Source: Massilia aquatica (GTDB lineage Bacteria > Pseudomonadota > Gammaproteobacteria > Burkholderiales > Burkholderiaceae_D). From it: a stretch of 64,000 nt of DNA. Positions 44,354-52,811 of this stretch are shown here, in pieces. The notes below the pieces were generated by a model. It did not search any database, was not told the origin of the DNA, and saw only the letters and a list, made by a program, of their open reading frames with translations. The stretch's first letter is position 1. Every line of letters starts with the position of its first letter. The position numbers were made by a program, and so were the translations under genes. The stretch spans positions 1-64,000 of the forward strand of contig NZ_VVIW01000008.1 of NCBI RefSeq assembly GCF_011682045.1, given 5' to 3'.

Positions 44354-44549
44354 CAATGGCGTTGGCGTTATGCGGGCTTGGAAGCTGGTGCGAACCCGAC
44401 AATGGGAAAGGCTTCAAGTCTAGCAGAAGCGGGATGCGTGCAAGCAGGGGCTGATGTGGCTTGAGCTGCCAGGCTATTGCGTTTCGAAGGCCAAGCCGTC
44501 TTAATTGCATAAGCTTACTATCAATCCGCCATATCGAAGGGGGCGTTCC

Positions 44550-44951
44550 ATGGCCGTCAGTGTCGCATTCATGACCGATCGATTCAACCTGTCCGTGGTT
44601 GGAGATAATTTCATCAATGATTGCTGTTTTGGTGAAGACGTTTCCTACTGGCTAGTTTCGGCGCTGTGTGCCGAGGGAATTGAGGCCCGGGTCGTCTGCA
44701 TGGAAGACTTTGGCTGGGTGAACAGGGCCAGGTTCGCTGGCTCCTCTTATCTCATTTGCGTCGGCGGCTATGCTCTTCATGAACCCAGTCGTCCCAACTA
44801 TGGTCAATGGCGTGTCGTGCTGGAACGTCGTCGCACGCTCATGCAAGCAATCCAAGGTAAAAGCAAGATGTCGGAAGCTGATCCACTTGTCATCAAAGTG
44901 AAGCAGTTCTTGATGGACGCGGGCTTTGCGCAGGTTGACATTGAACCGTAG
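44550..44951 (+). CDS. Conserved hypothetical small protein
   Basis: A 133-residue soluble protein. Recognisable stretches are VVGDNFINDCCFGEDVSYWL, EDFGWVNRARFAGSSYLICVGG and PNYGQWRVVLERRRTL, which read like a compact alpha/beta domain. I do not know its function. GAAGGGGGCG precedes the ATG at 44550; an upstream in-frame ATG at 44505 is less likely. Composition is less GC-rich than the flanking genes. It stands alone between the phosphopantetheinyl transferase and the T3SS genes. Confidence 0.7.
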   Translation: MAVSVAFMTDRFNLSVVGDNFINDCCFGEDVSYWLVSALCAEGIEARVVCMEDFGWVNRARFAGSSYLICVGGYALHEPSRPNYGQWRVVLERRRTLMQAIQGKSKMSEADPLVIKVKQFLMDAGFAQVDIEP

Positions 44952-45293
44952 TTGCCGTCAGCGCGACATGGCATCGTCGGCCAATCAGATTGCCTGGCAT
45001 GGAACCAAGCGCGCTCACGCGTTACATATGACGGCAAGGGAGTCGTCACGCGGACGGCCCCGGCATCCCTGACCACTCATACGGAGGGTACGCCGAAAGC
45101 CGGTGCGGACGACATCCGCCGGCGGGAAGCGTCCACATCGACACCATGCCATCGTCTTCACGCGCGCCACACCTGTCACCGATCCCCGCAAGCTTTGCCA
45201 CGCGCACGCCAGATCCATCCCCGGATGCGGAGCGGCGACACCGCGGCCTGGGCCGCAAAGCCCCGGTTGACGCTCGCCAGCCGTAGCCGCATC
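44952..45293. other. Region upstream of sctW, no separate gene recognised
   Basis: The sctW frame stays open through all of this stretch, but the residues read as non-coding (many R, P, C, H) and the conserved protein begins at 45294. It should hold the promoter of the sctW-sycN-sctX-sctY-sctV operon. No intrinsic terminator or clear sigma-70 pair was found. Confidence 0.45.
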
Positions 45294-46484
45294 ATGGCCA
45301 CGCTAGCGATTTCGTCGCTACAGACCCAGGCGGCCGCGCTCAGGCACGCCGCGCTGGCGCCATCGGCCACCGCAACGGCCGCCGCCGCCAGCCATGCCCA
45401 GGGCAGGGCCGGCTTCGACGACCTGGCCGGCATGGACGCGGTCCAGGCGCACCTGCCCAAGGTGCGCGTGCCGCTGACGCGCCGCCTGTCGCGCACCCAG
45501 TCCCCGCAGCCTGCCGCCGCCCACGACGATCACGACACGGCGCTCAAGACAGCGGCCGCGCAGCTGATCGCGTCCCTGTCGGGACATGGGGACGATGGCC
45601 TCGAACGCGGACGCGACACGGACGATGCGCTCCAGCGCCAGATGCTGCTGGAGCAGGCGCGCGAGATGCTGGAGCTTCAATCGGACGATGGCAGCGGCCA
45701 GCGCGAGGCTGTCGGCGCCAGACTCGACGCGATGCAGGCTGCCCTGACCGCGCGCCACGGCCCCGCCATCGCGCAGGGTCGTCAGCATGCCGATGCCTTC
45801 GAAGGCGTGCTGGCCGCGCTCCATGCGGCCACGCCAGCGGCCGCGAGCGATGCCTCGTTGTCGGCCCTGCGGCGCCAGTTCGGCGCCGTTGCCGATGGCG
45901 GCCGCGCCGCGCCGCTGGTGCCATCCGCTCTGCTCGACATCCTGCTCAGCCGGGCCGGCCAGGCCGGCGCCGCCGCCGCGCTGGGCCGTCCGCCGGCGCA
46001 GCTGCACGCCGAACTGCGCCAGCGCGGGCGCGCCGGGCCGCGTCTGTGGCTGTCGCTACAGGACGCCGCCTGCTTCCAGCTGGTCAACACCAGCTACGCG
46101 CTGGCCGGCGAACTGCGCCGCGAGATATCGGAGCGGGCGGCCACCACGCCGCTGGCCGCGCAGGACACCCTGGCCCGGCTGCTGCTGCGCCTGGGCGAGC
46201 CGGATGTCGGCCATGCCGAACCCCTGCTGCGCCAGCTGGCCGACATGGAGCGCCTGACACCGCGCCAGCGCGCCGGTGCCTGCGGCGCGCTGCGCGGCGT
46301 CATCGCGCGCTGCCCGGACGCCATGTGGGGCGGCGAGGCGCTGCCGCAGCGCAAACGGCTGCTCGACCAGTTACACGAAATGACCGTCGAACAGCATGCC
46401 GCGTTACCGACCGTATCAAGCGCGCCTGCCGACGCGTTGCAGTCGCGCCTGCGACATGACCACCACACCGCCGGGAGCACCTGA
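45294..46484 (+). CDS. sctW: T3SS gatekeeper SctW (YopN-TyeA/HrpJ family), apparently fused
   Basis: SctW blocks or orders export of translocators and effectors at the T3SS gate. The 396-residue protein is Ala-rich and helical, with an HrpJ/YopN-like middle (ALKTAAAQLIASL, LQRQMLLEQAREMLELQ) and a C-terminal TyeA-like part (about residues 290-375, ending EALPQRKRLLDQLHEM). Its length equals YopN plus TyeA together, so a natural fusion is inferred. Identification rests strongly on order: the next genes match sycN, yscX, yscY and yscV. The start at 45294 (MATLAISSLQTQ) has a weak ribosome site; ATG 45225 is possible. Confidence 0.8.
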   Translation: MATLAISSLQTQAAALRHAALAPSATATAAAASHAQGRAGFDDLAGMDAVQAHLPKVRVPLTRRLSRTQSPQPAAAHDDHDTALKTAAAQLIASLSGHGDDGLERGRDTDDALQRQMLLEQAREMLELQSDDGSGQREAVGARLDAMQAALTARHGPAIAQGRQHADAFEGVLAALHAATPAAASDASLSALRRQFGAVADGGRAAPLVPSALLDILLSRAGQAGAAAALGRPPAQLHAELRQRGRAGPRLWLSLQDAACFQLVNTSYALAGELRREISERAATTPLAAQDTLARLLLRLGEPDVGHAEPLLRQLADMERLTPRQRAGACGALRGVIARCPDAMWGGEALPQRKRLLDQLHEMTVEQHAALPTVSSAPADALQSRLRHDHHTAGST

Positions 46485-46855
46485 TGGAGCAAGCAGTGGA
46501 ACAAACAACAGCGCAAACAGTAGCGCAAGCAGCGGCGCAGCTGGTGCGCCAGGCCAGGGATGGCCAGGTCGTGATGCGCCAGCCGCAGGCCGATGGCCTG
46601 TGCCTGCTGGCCTATCCCCTGCCGGACGGGGCCCTGGTGGCGCTCGGCTTCGCACGCGAGCACGCGCACCGCGTGCAGCCACACAGCGTGCTGCAGCGGC
46701 GCGCATCCATGCCGGCGCGCTACGGCGCCTGGCTGCCGGCCATGCTGGGCGACGGCAGCTGGTACGTGGTGCGGCGCCTGCGCGACAAGTCGTCCGGCGA
46801 GGCCATGCTGCCCGACGCCGCGCAATGGCAGGCGGCGCGGGAGCTGCTGGCATGA
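46484..46855 (+). CDS. SycN-like T3SS chaperone
   Basis: A 123-residue protein with the outline of a class I T3SS chaperone: an N-terminal helix, a central beta sheet (VVMRQPQADGLCLLAYPLPDGALVALGFA) and a C-terminal helix. SycN with YscB guards YopN in Yersinia. Here it follows sctW with a TGATG overlap and precedes sctX by a 4-base overlap, exactly the yopN-tyeA-sycN-yscX order. A YscB-like gene is present in the secretin operon at 53172. Sequence alone would not be decisive. Confidence 0.65.
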   Translation: MEQAVEQTTAQTVAQAAAQLVRQARDGQVVMRQPQADGLCLLAYPLPDGALVALGFAREHAHRVQPHSVLQRRASMPARYGAWLPAMLGDGSWYVVRRLRDKSSGEAMLPDAAQWQAARELLA

Positions 46856-47277
46856 GCCGCATCTCATCGACTGGCGCCAGCCGCGCCGACGTACGGCATG
46901 GCGACGGCTACGACGGCATCGCCGAACCGCTGGCGCCGCGCCGCAGTCCGGCCGTCAACCGCAACGACCTGTCGCCGTGGGAAGAAACGGCCTCGCTGCC
47001 GCCTGCGCACCCGGCCGGCCAGGAAACGCTGGCGCCGCTCACGCGCTTTCTCGGCGCCGCGCTGACGGTGGCCAATCCGGCCTGGTCGCGCGATCCCTTG
47101 CCCGGCCTGCGCGCGCTGCAAAAGCGCCTGGTCGACTATTCGCTGGCGCTCGATCAGGCCGAGCGCGGCGACAGCCTGGCCGCCATCATGGTGGTGGAAG
47201 ACGCGGTACGCCTGCGCCTGCGCCTGCAGCAGATGGACCTGGCCCGTTATGGCGCCGACCAGGGAGCGGCGGCATGA
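46852..47277 (+). CDS. sctX: T3SS export protein SctX (YscX-like)
   Basis: A 141-residue protein with a disordered N terminus that may carry the export signal and a helical C terminus (PLPGLRALQKRLVDYSLALDQAERGDSLAAIMVVEDAVRLRLRLQQMDLARYG, residues about 82-135) resembling YscX. YscX is secreted early, pairs with YscY and contacts SctV. It overlaps both neighbours by 4 bases. Only Ysc-type injectisomes carry the X-Y pair, so this supports the subtype assignment. Confidence 0.7.
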   Translation: MSRISSTGASRADVRHGDGYDGIAEPLAPRRSPAVNRNDLSPWEETASLPPAHPAGQETLAPLTRFLGAALTVANPAWSRDPLPGLRALQKRLVDYSLALDQAERGDSLAAIMVVEDAVRLRLRLQQMDLARYGADQGAAA

Positions 47278-47558
47278 AACTGCGCCAGCGCCACGTTCCC
47301 ATGGAGGTCGACCTGAGCGTGGCCATCGGCCTGCTGTGGGGCCACCTGAACACCGGCCAGTTCGCCCAGGCCTACCGCCTCGGCCGGGTGTGCCGGCAGA
47401 TCTGGCCGGACGACGAACGCCTGGCGCTGCTGGTGGCCTATGCCCAGGTCGAACTGTTCGACGGCCCCGACGACGACACCCTGGGCTTGCTGGCGCGCGA
47501 CGCCGCCTGCCCATCCTGGACTTCGGTGCTGGCGCGCCGCTGCCGCGCCAGCGCCTGA
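47274..47558 (+). CDS. sctY: T3SS chaperone SctY (YscY-like)
   Basis: A 94-residue protein made of TPR-like helices (DLSVAIGLLWGHLNTGQFAQAYRLGRVCRQIWPDDERLALLVAYAQVEL), as in YscY, the cytoplasmic chaperone of YscX. It is shorter than Yersinia YscY (about 114 residues). It overlaps sctX by 4 bases and is followed by sctV after 58 bases. Together with SctX it is thought to form a complex with the SctV cytoplasmic ring. Confidence 0.7.
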   Translation: MKLRQRHVPMEVDLSVAIGLLWGHLNTGQFAQAYRLGRVCRQIWPDDERLALLVAYAQVELFDGPDDDTLGLLARDAACPSWTSVLARRCRASA

Positions 47559-47616
47559 GCCGAACCCGCAGCACCGGACCCACCCGTTCCACTTCGATCA
47601 CCGCGCAAGGAATCTC

Positions 47617-49710
47617 ATGCTCAACAAAATCGTCATGTCCATCAACGCGCTCGCCGCCCGCATGGCCAAGCGCGCCGAACTGGCGACCGCCGGCCTGGTG
47701 ATCGCCATCGTCTTCATGCTGGTGCTGCCCATGCCGGCCTGGCTGCTCGACATCCTGATCGCGCTCAACCTGTGCGTGGCCGGCCTGATGGTGGTGGTGT
47801 CGATGTACATGTCCGGACCGACCGCGTTTTCCACCTTTCCCACGGTGCTGCTGCTCACCACGCTGTTCCGGCTGGCGCTGGAAGTGGCCACCACGCGCCT
47901 GATCCTGCTCGAAGGCGATGCCGGCCACATTGTCGAAACCTTCGGTAACTTCGTCGTCGGCGGCAACCTGGTGGTCGGGCTGGTGATCTTCCTGATCCTG
48001 ACCGTGGTGCAGTTCATCGTCATCACCAAGGGCTCGGAGCGGGTCTCCGAAGTGTCGGCGCGCTTTTCGCTCGACGCCATGCCCGGCAAGCAGATGTCGA
48101 TCGACAGCGACCTGCGGGCCGGCATCCTGACCGCCGAAGAAGCCAAGAAAAAACGCGCGCTGCTGGGCCAGGAGAGCCAGCTGCACGGCGCCATGGACGG
48201 CGCCATGAAGTTCGTCAAGGGCGACTCGATCGCCGGCATTTTTATTGTCGTGGTCAACCTGGTGGGCGGGATCGCCATCGGCATGTTACAGAACAGTATG
48301 ACGGCGGGCGAGGCGGTGCGCCTGTACGCCATCCTGTCGATCGGCGACGCCCTGATCGCCCAGATCCCGGCCCTGCTCATTTCGCTCGCGGCCGGCATGA
48401 TCACCACCCGCGTGCCGGTGGAAGACGACGATCCGGACGCCGGCCCCAGTAACATCGGCCAGGACATCGCCGCCCAGCTGTTCGGCGAACCGCGCGCCTT
48501 GCTGACGGCGGCCGCCATCATGCTGCTGTTCGGGATGATTCCGGGGATGCCGACCGCCGTGTTCATGCTGCTGGCGCTGCTGCTGGGCGGCGGTGGCGCG
48601 GCCGGCATGCTCAAGCCGCGCGCGATGGCGGCGCAGATGGTCCAGACGGCCGAGGTGGAGCGCCAGAACGCCGGCATCGTCGACCTGACCACCTTCACCG
48701 CCACCCGCCCGTTCGCGGTGCGCATGGCGCCGGACATGCGCGGCACCGAGGCGGCCGATACCGTCACCTGCGCGCTGCGCATCATGCGCAACAATGTGCT
48801 GGACCAGAAAGGCATACCGGACCTGCAGCCGATCGAATTCGACTACCGCGACTCGGTGCCGTCCGGCCGCATTCATTTTTTGATGGCCGATATTCCGCTG
48901 ATCGACGTCGAGATGCGCAGCGGCTGGGCCGCCACCGCCGAATCGGTCGAGCGCCTGGGTGAACTGGGATTTGCGGCGCACGAGGACAAGCTGGCCGGCA
49001 CGCGCCAGCAGCGCGTCTGGGTGGAGCTGGCCGACGAAGCGGCCTTGCAGGAGGCCGGCGTACAGTACGTGGGCTGGGAGCAGGTGTTCGCGGGCGACGT
49101 CCAGGTCGAAATGCTGCGCAACTGCCAGATGTTCATCGGCGTGCACGAGGTGCAGCGTTTCACCGCCTGGGCCGACCGCCGCTTTCCGGAACTGGGCAAG
49201 GAGCTGGCCAGGAGCGTGACCCTGCCGCGCCTGACCGAGGTGATCCAGCGCCTGGCGCGCGAGGGCGTCTCGCTGCGCAACGCGCGCCTGCTGCTGGAAA
49301 CCACGCTGGAATGGGCGCCCAAGGAGCGCGACCCGGACGTCATCGCCGACTATGTGCGGCTGGCCTTCAAGCGTCAGCTGTGCCATGAGGTGGCGCGCGA
49401 CGGCCTGATCGAGGTGGTGCTGCTCGCGCCCGAACTCGAGGATCAACTGCGCGCGGCGATGCGCCAGACCAGCCAGGGCACCTATCTGGAGCTGGAACCG
49501 GAACTGGAACAGACGATCCTGAGCCGGCTCGGGGAGTTCTCCGGTACCCGCGGCACGCCATCGGCGCCGCCGGTGCTGGTGACGGCGGCCGACATCCGCC
49601 GCGCGGTGCGCAACCTGATCGAGGAAGAGTTCTTTTCGGTGCCGGTGTTTGCATTCTCCGAACTGACCCAGCACAGCCGGGTGCAGCCGGTGGGCATGAT
49701 CGAGGTGTAG
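47617..49710 (+). CDS. sctV: T3SS export gate SctV (LcrD/FHIPEP family)
   Basis: SctV is the nonameric export-gate protein of the injectisome. The 697-residue protein has seven to eight N-terminal membrane helices (residues about 20-330), the family loop VSEVSARFSLDAMPGKQMSIDSDLRAG (near 144-170), and a large cytoplasmic domain from about 360. Strongly conserved pieces include FRLALEVATTRLIL and LLISLAAGMITTR. AAGGAATCTC precedes the ATG at 47617. The gene closes the plus-strand block and faces the minus-strand sctI-L block. Partner genes sctR, S, T and U are not in the window. Confidence 0.95.
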   Translation: MLNKIVMSINALAARMAKRAELATAGLVIAIVFMLVLPMPAWLLDILIALNLCVAGLMVVVSMYMSGPTAFSTFPTVLLLTTLFRLALEVATTRLILLEGDAGHIVETFGNFVVGGNLVVGLVIFLILTVVQFIVITKGSERVSEVSARFSLDAMPGKQMSIDSDLRAGILTAEEAKKKRALLGQESQLHGAMDGAMKFVKGDSIAGIFIVVVNLVGGIAIGMLQNSMTAGEAVRLYAILSIGDALIAQIPALLISLAAGMITTRVPVEDDDPDAGPSNIGQDIAAQLFGEPRALLTAAAIMLLFGMIPGMPTAVFMLLALLLGGGGAAGMLKPRAMAAQMVQTAEVERQNAGIVDLTTFTATRPFAVRMAPDMRGTEAADTVTCALRIMRNNVLDQKGIPDLQPIEFDYRDSVPSGRIHFLMADIPLIDVEMRSGWAATAESVERLGELGFAAHEDKLAGTRQQRVWVELADEAALQEAGVQYVGWEQVFAGDVQVEMLRNCQMFIGVHEVQRFTAWADRRFPELGKELARSVTLPRLTEVIQRLAREGVSLRNARLLLETTLEWAPKERDPDVIADYVRLAFKRQLCHEVARDGLIEVVLLAPELEDQLRAAMRQTSQGTYLELEPELEQTILSRLGEFSGTRGTPSAPPVLVTAADIRRAVRNLIEEEFFSVPVFAFSELTQHSRVQPVGMIEV

Positions 49711-49757
49711 TCCTGACGCTCCTGAGTTAAAGTGCTTTTGTCCCGAAACTAAGCTCC

Positions 49758-49832
49758 GTCATTCCCGCGCAGGCGGGAATCCAAGGCACAGTCGCTTAGC
49801 AAAGATGCCTTGGATTCCCGCCTGCGCGGGAA
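49758..49832. repeat. Long inverted repeat (REP-like palindrome)
   Basis: Left arm TTCCCGCGCAGGCGGGAATC and onward to CCAAGGCA (about 49762-49788) pairs with TGCCTTGGATTCCCGCCTGCGCGGGAA (49806-49832), separated by 17 bases. The left arm also contains its own short hairpin. Copies of this type (GTCATTCCCGCGCAGGCGGGAAT) are widely scattered in proteobacterial genomes as intergenic repeats. Here it separates convergent sctV and the 78-aa gene. Confidence 0.8.
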
Positions 49833-49878
49833 GTCATTTACGCCAGTGGCGGGAAGTCATTTACGCCAGTGGCGGGAA
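49833..49878. repeat. Perfect 23-bp tandem duplication
   Basis: Two identical copies of GTCATTTACGCCAGTGGCGG plus GAA (49833-49855 and 49856-49878) follow the inverted repeat directly. Perfect identity points to a recent duplication in non-coding DNA. Confidence 0.85.
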
Positions 49879-49894
49879 TGACAGCCCGGATGGT

Positions 49895-49919
49895 AAAAAA
49901 ACGGCCCGTCGGGCCGTTT
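49895..49919. terminator. Bidirectional intrinsic terminator between convergent T3SS operons
   Basis: Seven A residues, stem ACGGCCC (49901-49907), loop GTC, stem GGGCCGT (49911-49917) and T residues. It can end transcripts of sctV (plus) and of the sctI-to-78-aa operon (minus). Confidence 0.85.
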
Positions 49920-49939
49920 GTCGTTGCAACCGGACTCGA

Positions 49940-50176
49940 TCAGATGCTTCTGACGGCGATCCGGTTGGCGCGCCTGTTGATATCGGCGCTCACGTTCAGG
50001 TCGGACAGGATGTTATCGGCCAGCATGGCGATGCGCACGTCGAGTTCCTTGACCTTGAGTTTGGCCGAGGGGGGGAGCATGCCCTCGTGCTGGCTGGCCA
50101 GGGTGGCCCGTTCCTGTTCCAGGACAGCGAGCTCGCTGATGCGCTGCGCGATGCCGTTGTCGATCGATTCAGTCAT
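49940..50176 (-). CDS. Small helical T3SS-associated protein downstream of sctL
   Basis: A 78-residue protein predicted to be two helices (ISELAVLEQERATLASQHE, then SAKLKVKELDVRIAMLADNILSDLN) with a turn at GMLPPS. It lies 29 bases after sctL at the end of the sctI-J-K-L operon, where Yersinia has yscM, but it does not look like YscM. The hairpin shape resembles small YscE-type chaperones. I cannot assign it firmly. The ATG at 50176 has a GGAGACACC ribosome site. Confidence 0.6.
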   Translation of the reverse strand: MTESIDNGIAQRISELAVLEQERATLASQHEGMLPPSAKLKVKELDVRIAMLADNILSDLNVSADINRRANRIAVRSI

Positions 50177-50205
50177 GGTGTCTCCGGTAAGAGTGGTGGG
50201 GGAGG

Positions 50206-50832
50206 TCAAGCGTGCTGCAATGCGTCGGTGGGGAAATCGAGTGCCGGCAGGGCGGCGCCGTGAAAGGCGTCCCTGAGCGCGGCGGCGCCGGCGGTGAAGT
50301 CGGCGCGCCATTCGCCGCCGCCCGCTTCCAGGCGGCAGGCGCCGCGCGCCAGGGTAGTGTCGGTCTTGCGCTCCCACGCCACATCCGGCGGCGCCAGATC
50401 GCTGTCGTCGGGATGCAGGTAGAGCACCGGCTGCGCCAGGCTGCGCGGAGCTTCCTGCAACAGGCGGCGGCAACTGGCGGCGACGCGCTCGCGTGGGGTG
50501 GTCTCGGCCAGCACGCGCTCGAACAAGGCAAGGGCCAGGTCGACGGCAAGCGTCTGCGCCCCGTCCAGCAGTTGCGCGTGGCGCTGTTCCAGCTGGGCCA
50601 GCAGCGCGGCCATGCGCGCCAGCGCCTCTTGCTCGGCCTCGCGCACCGCTTCCAGCGCCTCGCCGGCGGCGCGCAGGCGCAGGTGTTCGGCTTCGCCTCT
50701 GGCCTCGTTGACGATATGCCCGGCGGCTGCGCGCGCGTCGCGCGTCAATGTAAGCGACTCGGCACGCCACACGCCATGATCGGCGCGCAGCAGGGACTCG
50801 GTGGTGATCTTGGCAACGCAGAAGTCGTTCAT
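50206..50832 (-). CDS. sctL: T3SS stator/ATPase regulator SctL (YscL/HrpE family)
   Basis: SctL connects the ATPase SctN to the sorting-platform protein SctQ. The 208-residue protein has a long central coil (AAGHIVNEARGEAEHLRLRAAGEALEAVREAEQEALARMAALLAQLEQRHAQ, residues about 36-90) and a C-terminal FliH-like domain with VLYLHPDDSDLA. The start at 50832 gives MNDFCVAKITTESL, as in family members, and is preceded by AAGGCTATTCC. It follows sctK. Its partners SctN and SctQ are not in the window. Confidence 0.85.
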   Translation of the reverse strand: MNDFCVAKITTESLLRADHGVWRAESLTLTRDARAAAGHIVNEARGEAEHLRLRAAGEALEAVREAEQEALARMAALLAQLEQRHAQLLDGAQTLAVDLALALFERVLAETTPRERVAASCRRLLQEAPRSLAQPVLYLHPDDSDLAPPDVAWERKTDTTLARGACRLEAGGGEWRADFTAGAAALRDAFHGAALPALDFPTDALQHA

Positions 50833-50870
50833 GGAATAGCCTTGTTCGGATTGAAGGAGTCGGCGCCGCT

Positions 50871-51464
50871 TCAGGCAGCGCGCATGGCGCGCGCGCGGCA
50901 CAGCAGCCAGCAGCGCCTGACGCGGTGTGCGGCGGCGCCGTCCAGCGGCTGCGGCATGGCGGCCAGCAGTTCGTCGATGCGCGCCGCGCTGGCGCCGTCA
51001 ACGCCGCAGCGCAGGCGCGGCCACAGGCCGGGAAACGCCGCTTGCAGATGGCAGGCCAGCTCGCACAGGCCGCGCAGTGCCAGCGTGTCGCTGGCGAGGT
51101 AGAGTACGCGGCCGTAGCAGGCCAGCGGCTGGGTGGCGGCCGTGCTCAGGCACCAGCTGCGCTCGGGAGCGGGCAGCGTGGCCAGCGCAGGCGCGTCCTG
51201 GTTGCGCGCGGCCAGCAGGCCGCCGTACAGGCGCGCGGCGGCGCCGAGGGCGGCCGGATCGGTGCCGCTGGCCTCGGCCCAGGCGGCGTCGAAGTCGGGC
51301 GGCAGTGCGGGTGCCAGGTCCTGCTGCGCGCACCACGCGTGATAGCCGTCGCGCAGCGACAGCGTGCCGGCCATGGCGGCATGCGGCGGCGGACCTGCGG
51401 CAGCGCGCCAGGGCGCGAACCACCAGTCGATAAAGTCATCGCACAGCGGCGCGGCGGGCATCAT
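50871..51464 (-). CDS. sctK: T3SS sorting-platform protein SctK
   Basis: SctK links the cytoplasmic pods of the sorting platform to the inner-membrane ring. The 197-residue protein is rich in Ala, Leu, Cys and Trp and fits YscK-family features: an N-terminal DDFIDWWFAPW helix, a central APERSWCLSTAATQPLACYGRVLYLASDTLALRGL stretch and a C-terminal Arg-rich tail. The assignment is supported by its place between sctJ and sctL, 3 bases after the sctJ stop. ATG 51464 is used; a second Met follows. Confidence 0.8.
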   Translation of the reverse strand: MMPAAPLCDDFIDWWFAPWRAAAGPPPHAAMAGTLSLRDGYHAWCAQQDLAPALPPDFDAAWAEASGTDPAALGAAARLYGGLLAARNQDAPALATLPAPERSWCLSTAATQPLACYGRVLYLASDTLALRGLCELACHLQAAFPGLWPRLRCGVDGASAARIDELLAAMPQPLDGAAAHRVRRCWLLCRARAMRAA

Positions 51465-51467
51465 CGG

Positions 51468-52289
51468 CTAGTCCCGCACGGCCGTGTCGGCGCTGAAGGG
51501 CGGCGGCTTGCCGAAGTGGCTCCTGAACCAGGCCGCCGTGGCCGGATGGTAGCGCCCCAGCGCGAACAGCAGGCCGGCCAGCGCCAGGGCCACGGCAAGC
51601 GCCAGGCCGAGCAGGGTCATGCCGAGCGCCCTGGCGGAACCCGGCTGCACCCGGAACGGCCCCACATCGGTCCATTCGATATCCGGCGCGGTGTAGGCGG
51701 TGGTGGGCGCCATCACCACCGATACCTTGGCGCGGCCCCCTTCGCCCGACAGGCCGGGGATGCTCGACGCGACCAGCTGGCGGATGCGCGGCAGCAGCAG
51801 GTCTTCGTCCACCGTGCCGTGGTACTTGACGAATACGGCGGCCGAGGAGGGCTGGATCGGCTCGCCCGGCGCGATGCGCTCGGGCAGCACCACGTGCACC
51901 CGCGCCGAAATCACGTTGTCGAACTGCTGCAAGGTCGATTCGAGTTCGGCCGACAGCCCGTGAATATAGCGCGCCCGCTCTTCCAGCGGGGTCGAGATCA
52001 TGCTGTCTTTCTTGAAGATCTTGCCCAGGTCGGACAGCGCGCGGCGCGGCAGGCCGGCCGCCTGCATGGCCGTGGTGGCGCGCGCGATGTCGTCGGCGTC
52101 CAGGGTCAGGGTCACGCCCTCCTTGGTGGTCACTTTCTCGGCCTCGATGCCGTAGCGGTTGAGCAGGGTGACGATTTCGTTGGCGTCGGCGTCGTTCAGG
52201 CCGACCTGGAGGTTGGCGCGGTTGCCGCAACCGGCCAGCAGGGCGCACAGCAGCAGTGGCAGGAGGGGACGGAGCGGTTTCATGGTCAT
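51468..52289 (-). CDS. sctJ: T3SS inner-membrane ring lipoprotein SctJ (YscJ/HrcJ)
   Basis: SctJ forms the periplasmic inner ring of the injectisome basal body. The 273-residue lipoprotein has a lipobox (LLLCALLAGC, Cys about residue 21), then the YscJ ring-building motifs: LQVGLNDADANEIVTLLNRYGIEAEKV, IFKKDSMISTPLEERARYIHGLSAELESTLQQFDNVISARVHVVLPE and SVVMAP. A C-terminal membrane helix lies near residues 222-245. The start overlaps the sctI stop (ATGA). SctD, its ring partner, is not found here. Confidence 0.95.
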   Translation of the reverse strand: MTMKPLRPLLPLLLCALLAGCGNRANLQVGLNDADANEIVTLLNRYGIEAEKVTTKEGVTLTLDADDIARATTAMQAAGLPRRALSDLGKIFKKDSMISTPLEERARYIHGLSAELESTLQQFDNVISARVHVVLPERIAPGEPIQPSSAAVFVKYHGTVDEDLLLPRIRQLVASSIPGLSGEGGRAKVSVVMAPTTAYTAPDIEWTDVGPFRVQPGSARALGMTLLGLALAVALALAGLLFALGRYHPATAAWFRSHFGKPPPFSADTAVRD

Positions 52290-52726
52290 TGCAGCTTGGT
52301 GAGCTGGTCGAGCGCCCCGGCGGCCTTGGAGGCAGCCTTGGAGACGAACTGCACCCGGGTCTGGTAGTCGGAGAGGGACAGCATGGCTTTCATCAGCTGC
52401 ATCGAGTCGCCCGAGCGGGTCGCCTGCTCCAGGGTCCTGGAAATGTATTGCTGGTCCTTTTGCAGCTCGCCGGAGAGGTTTTTGGCGCGCTGCATGACGT
52501 GCTCGCCAAGCGAGACCGGGCCGGAACCCGGGTGCGCGCCAGCCGCCGCCGCGCTGGCCTTGGGCACGGCGCCGCCATCCTGGCCGACATGGCGCGCCAT
52601 AATCTCGCGAAATTCGGTGTCGCTGACGGGGGCGAGGCGCAGCACGTCCTTGCCGCCGGCGGTAGCCGGCGCGGCATCCGGGGCGGCGGCCGGTATCTTG
52701 GTGATCAGACTATCTGGAATTTGCAT
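52286..52726 (-). CDS. sctI: T3SS inner rod protein SctI
   Basis: SctI makes the inner rod that adapts the export gate to the needle. The 146-residue protein ends in the conserved helix MQLMKAMLSLSDYQTRVQFVSKAASKAAGALDQLTKLQ, typical of the SctI family (YscI/PrgJ/HrpB types). The N-terminal two thirds are Ala/Gly/Pro-rich. The start at 52726 (MQIPDSLI) is preferred over longer open frames. It begins the minus-strand sctI-J-K-L operon and is divergent from the operon at 52935. Confidence 0.88.
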   Translation of the reverse strand: MQIPDSLITKIPAAAPDAAPATAGGKDVLRLAPVSDTEFREIMARHVGQDGGAVPKASAAAAGAHPGSGPVSLGEHVMQRAKNLSGELQKDQQYISRTLEQATRSGDSMQLMKAMLSLSDYQTRVQFVSKAASKAAGALDQLTKLQ

Positions 52727-52811
52727 GGCTTTACTCGCGCAGGGTGAGGGAAGGAAATGATCGGGTCGATCGTTGCGAATGCACTGGATAAGTGTTGGCC
52801 TCGCGTGGATG

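Noticed and set aside
44952-45293. N-terminal extension of SctW
   Set aside because: The open frame upstream of 45294 has non-protein-like composition; the conserved helical protein begins at MATLAISS.
49758-49878. Possible CRISPR array
   Set aside because: There are only two direct copies without spacers and one inverted repeat; no cas gene is present. No CRISPR array, tRNA or rRNA gene was found anywhere in the window.
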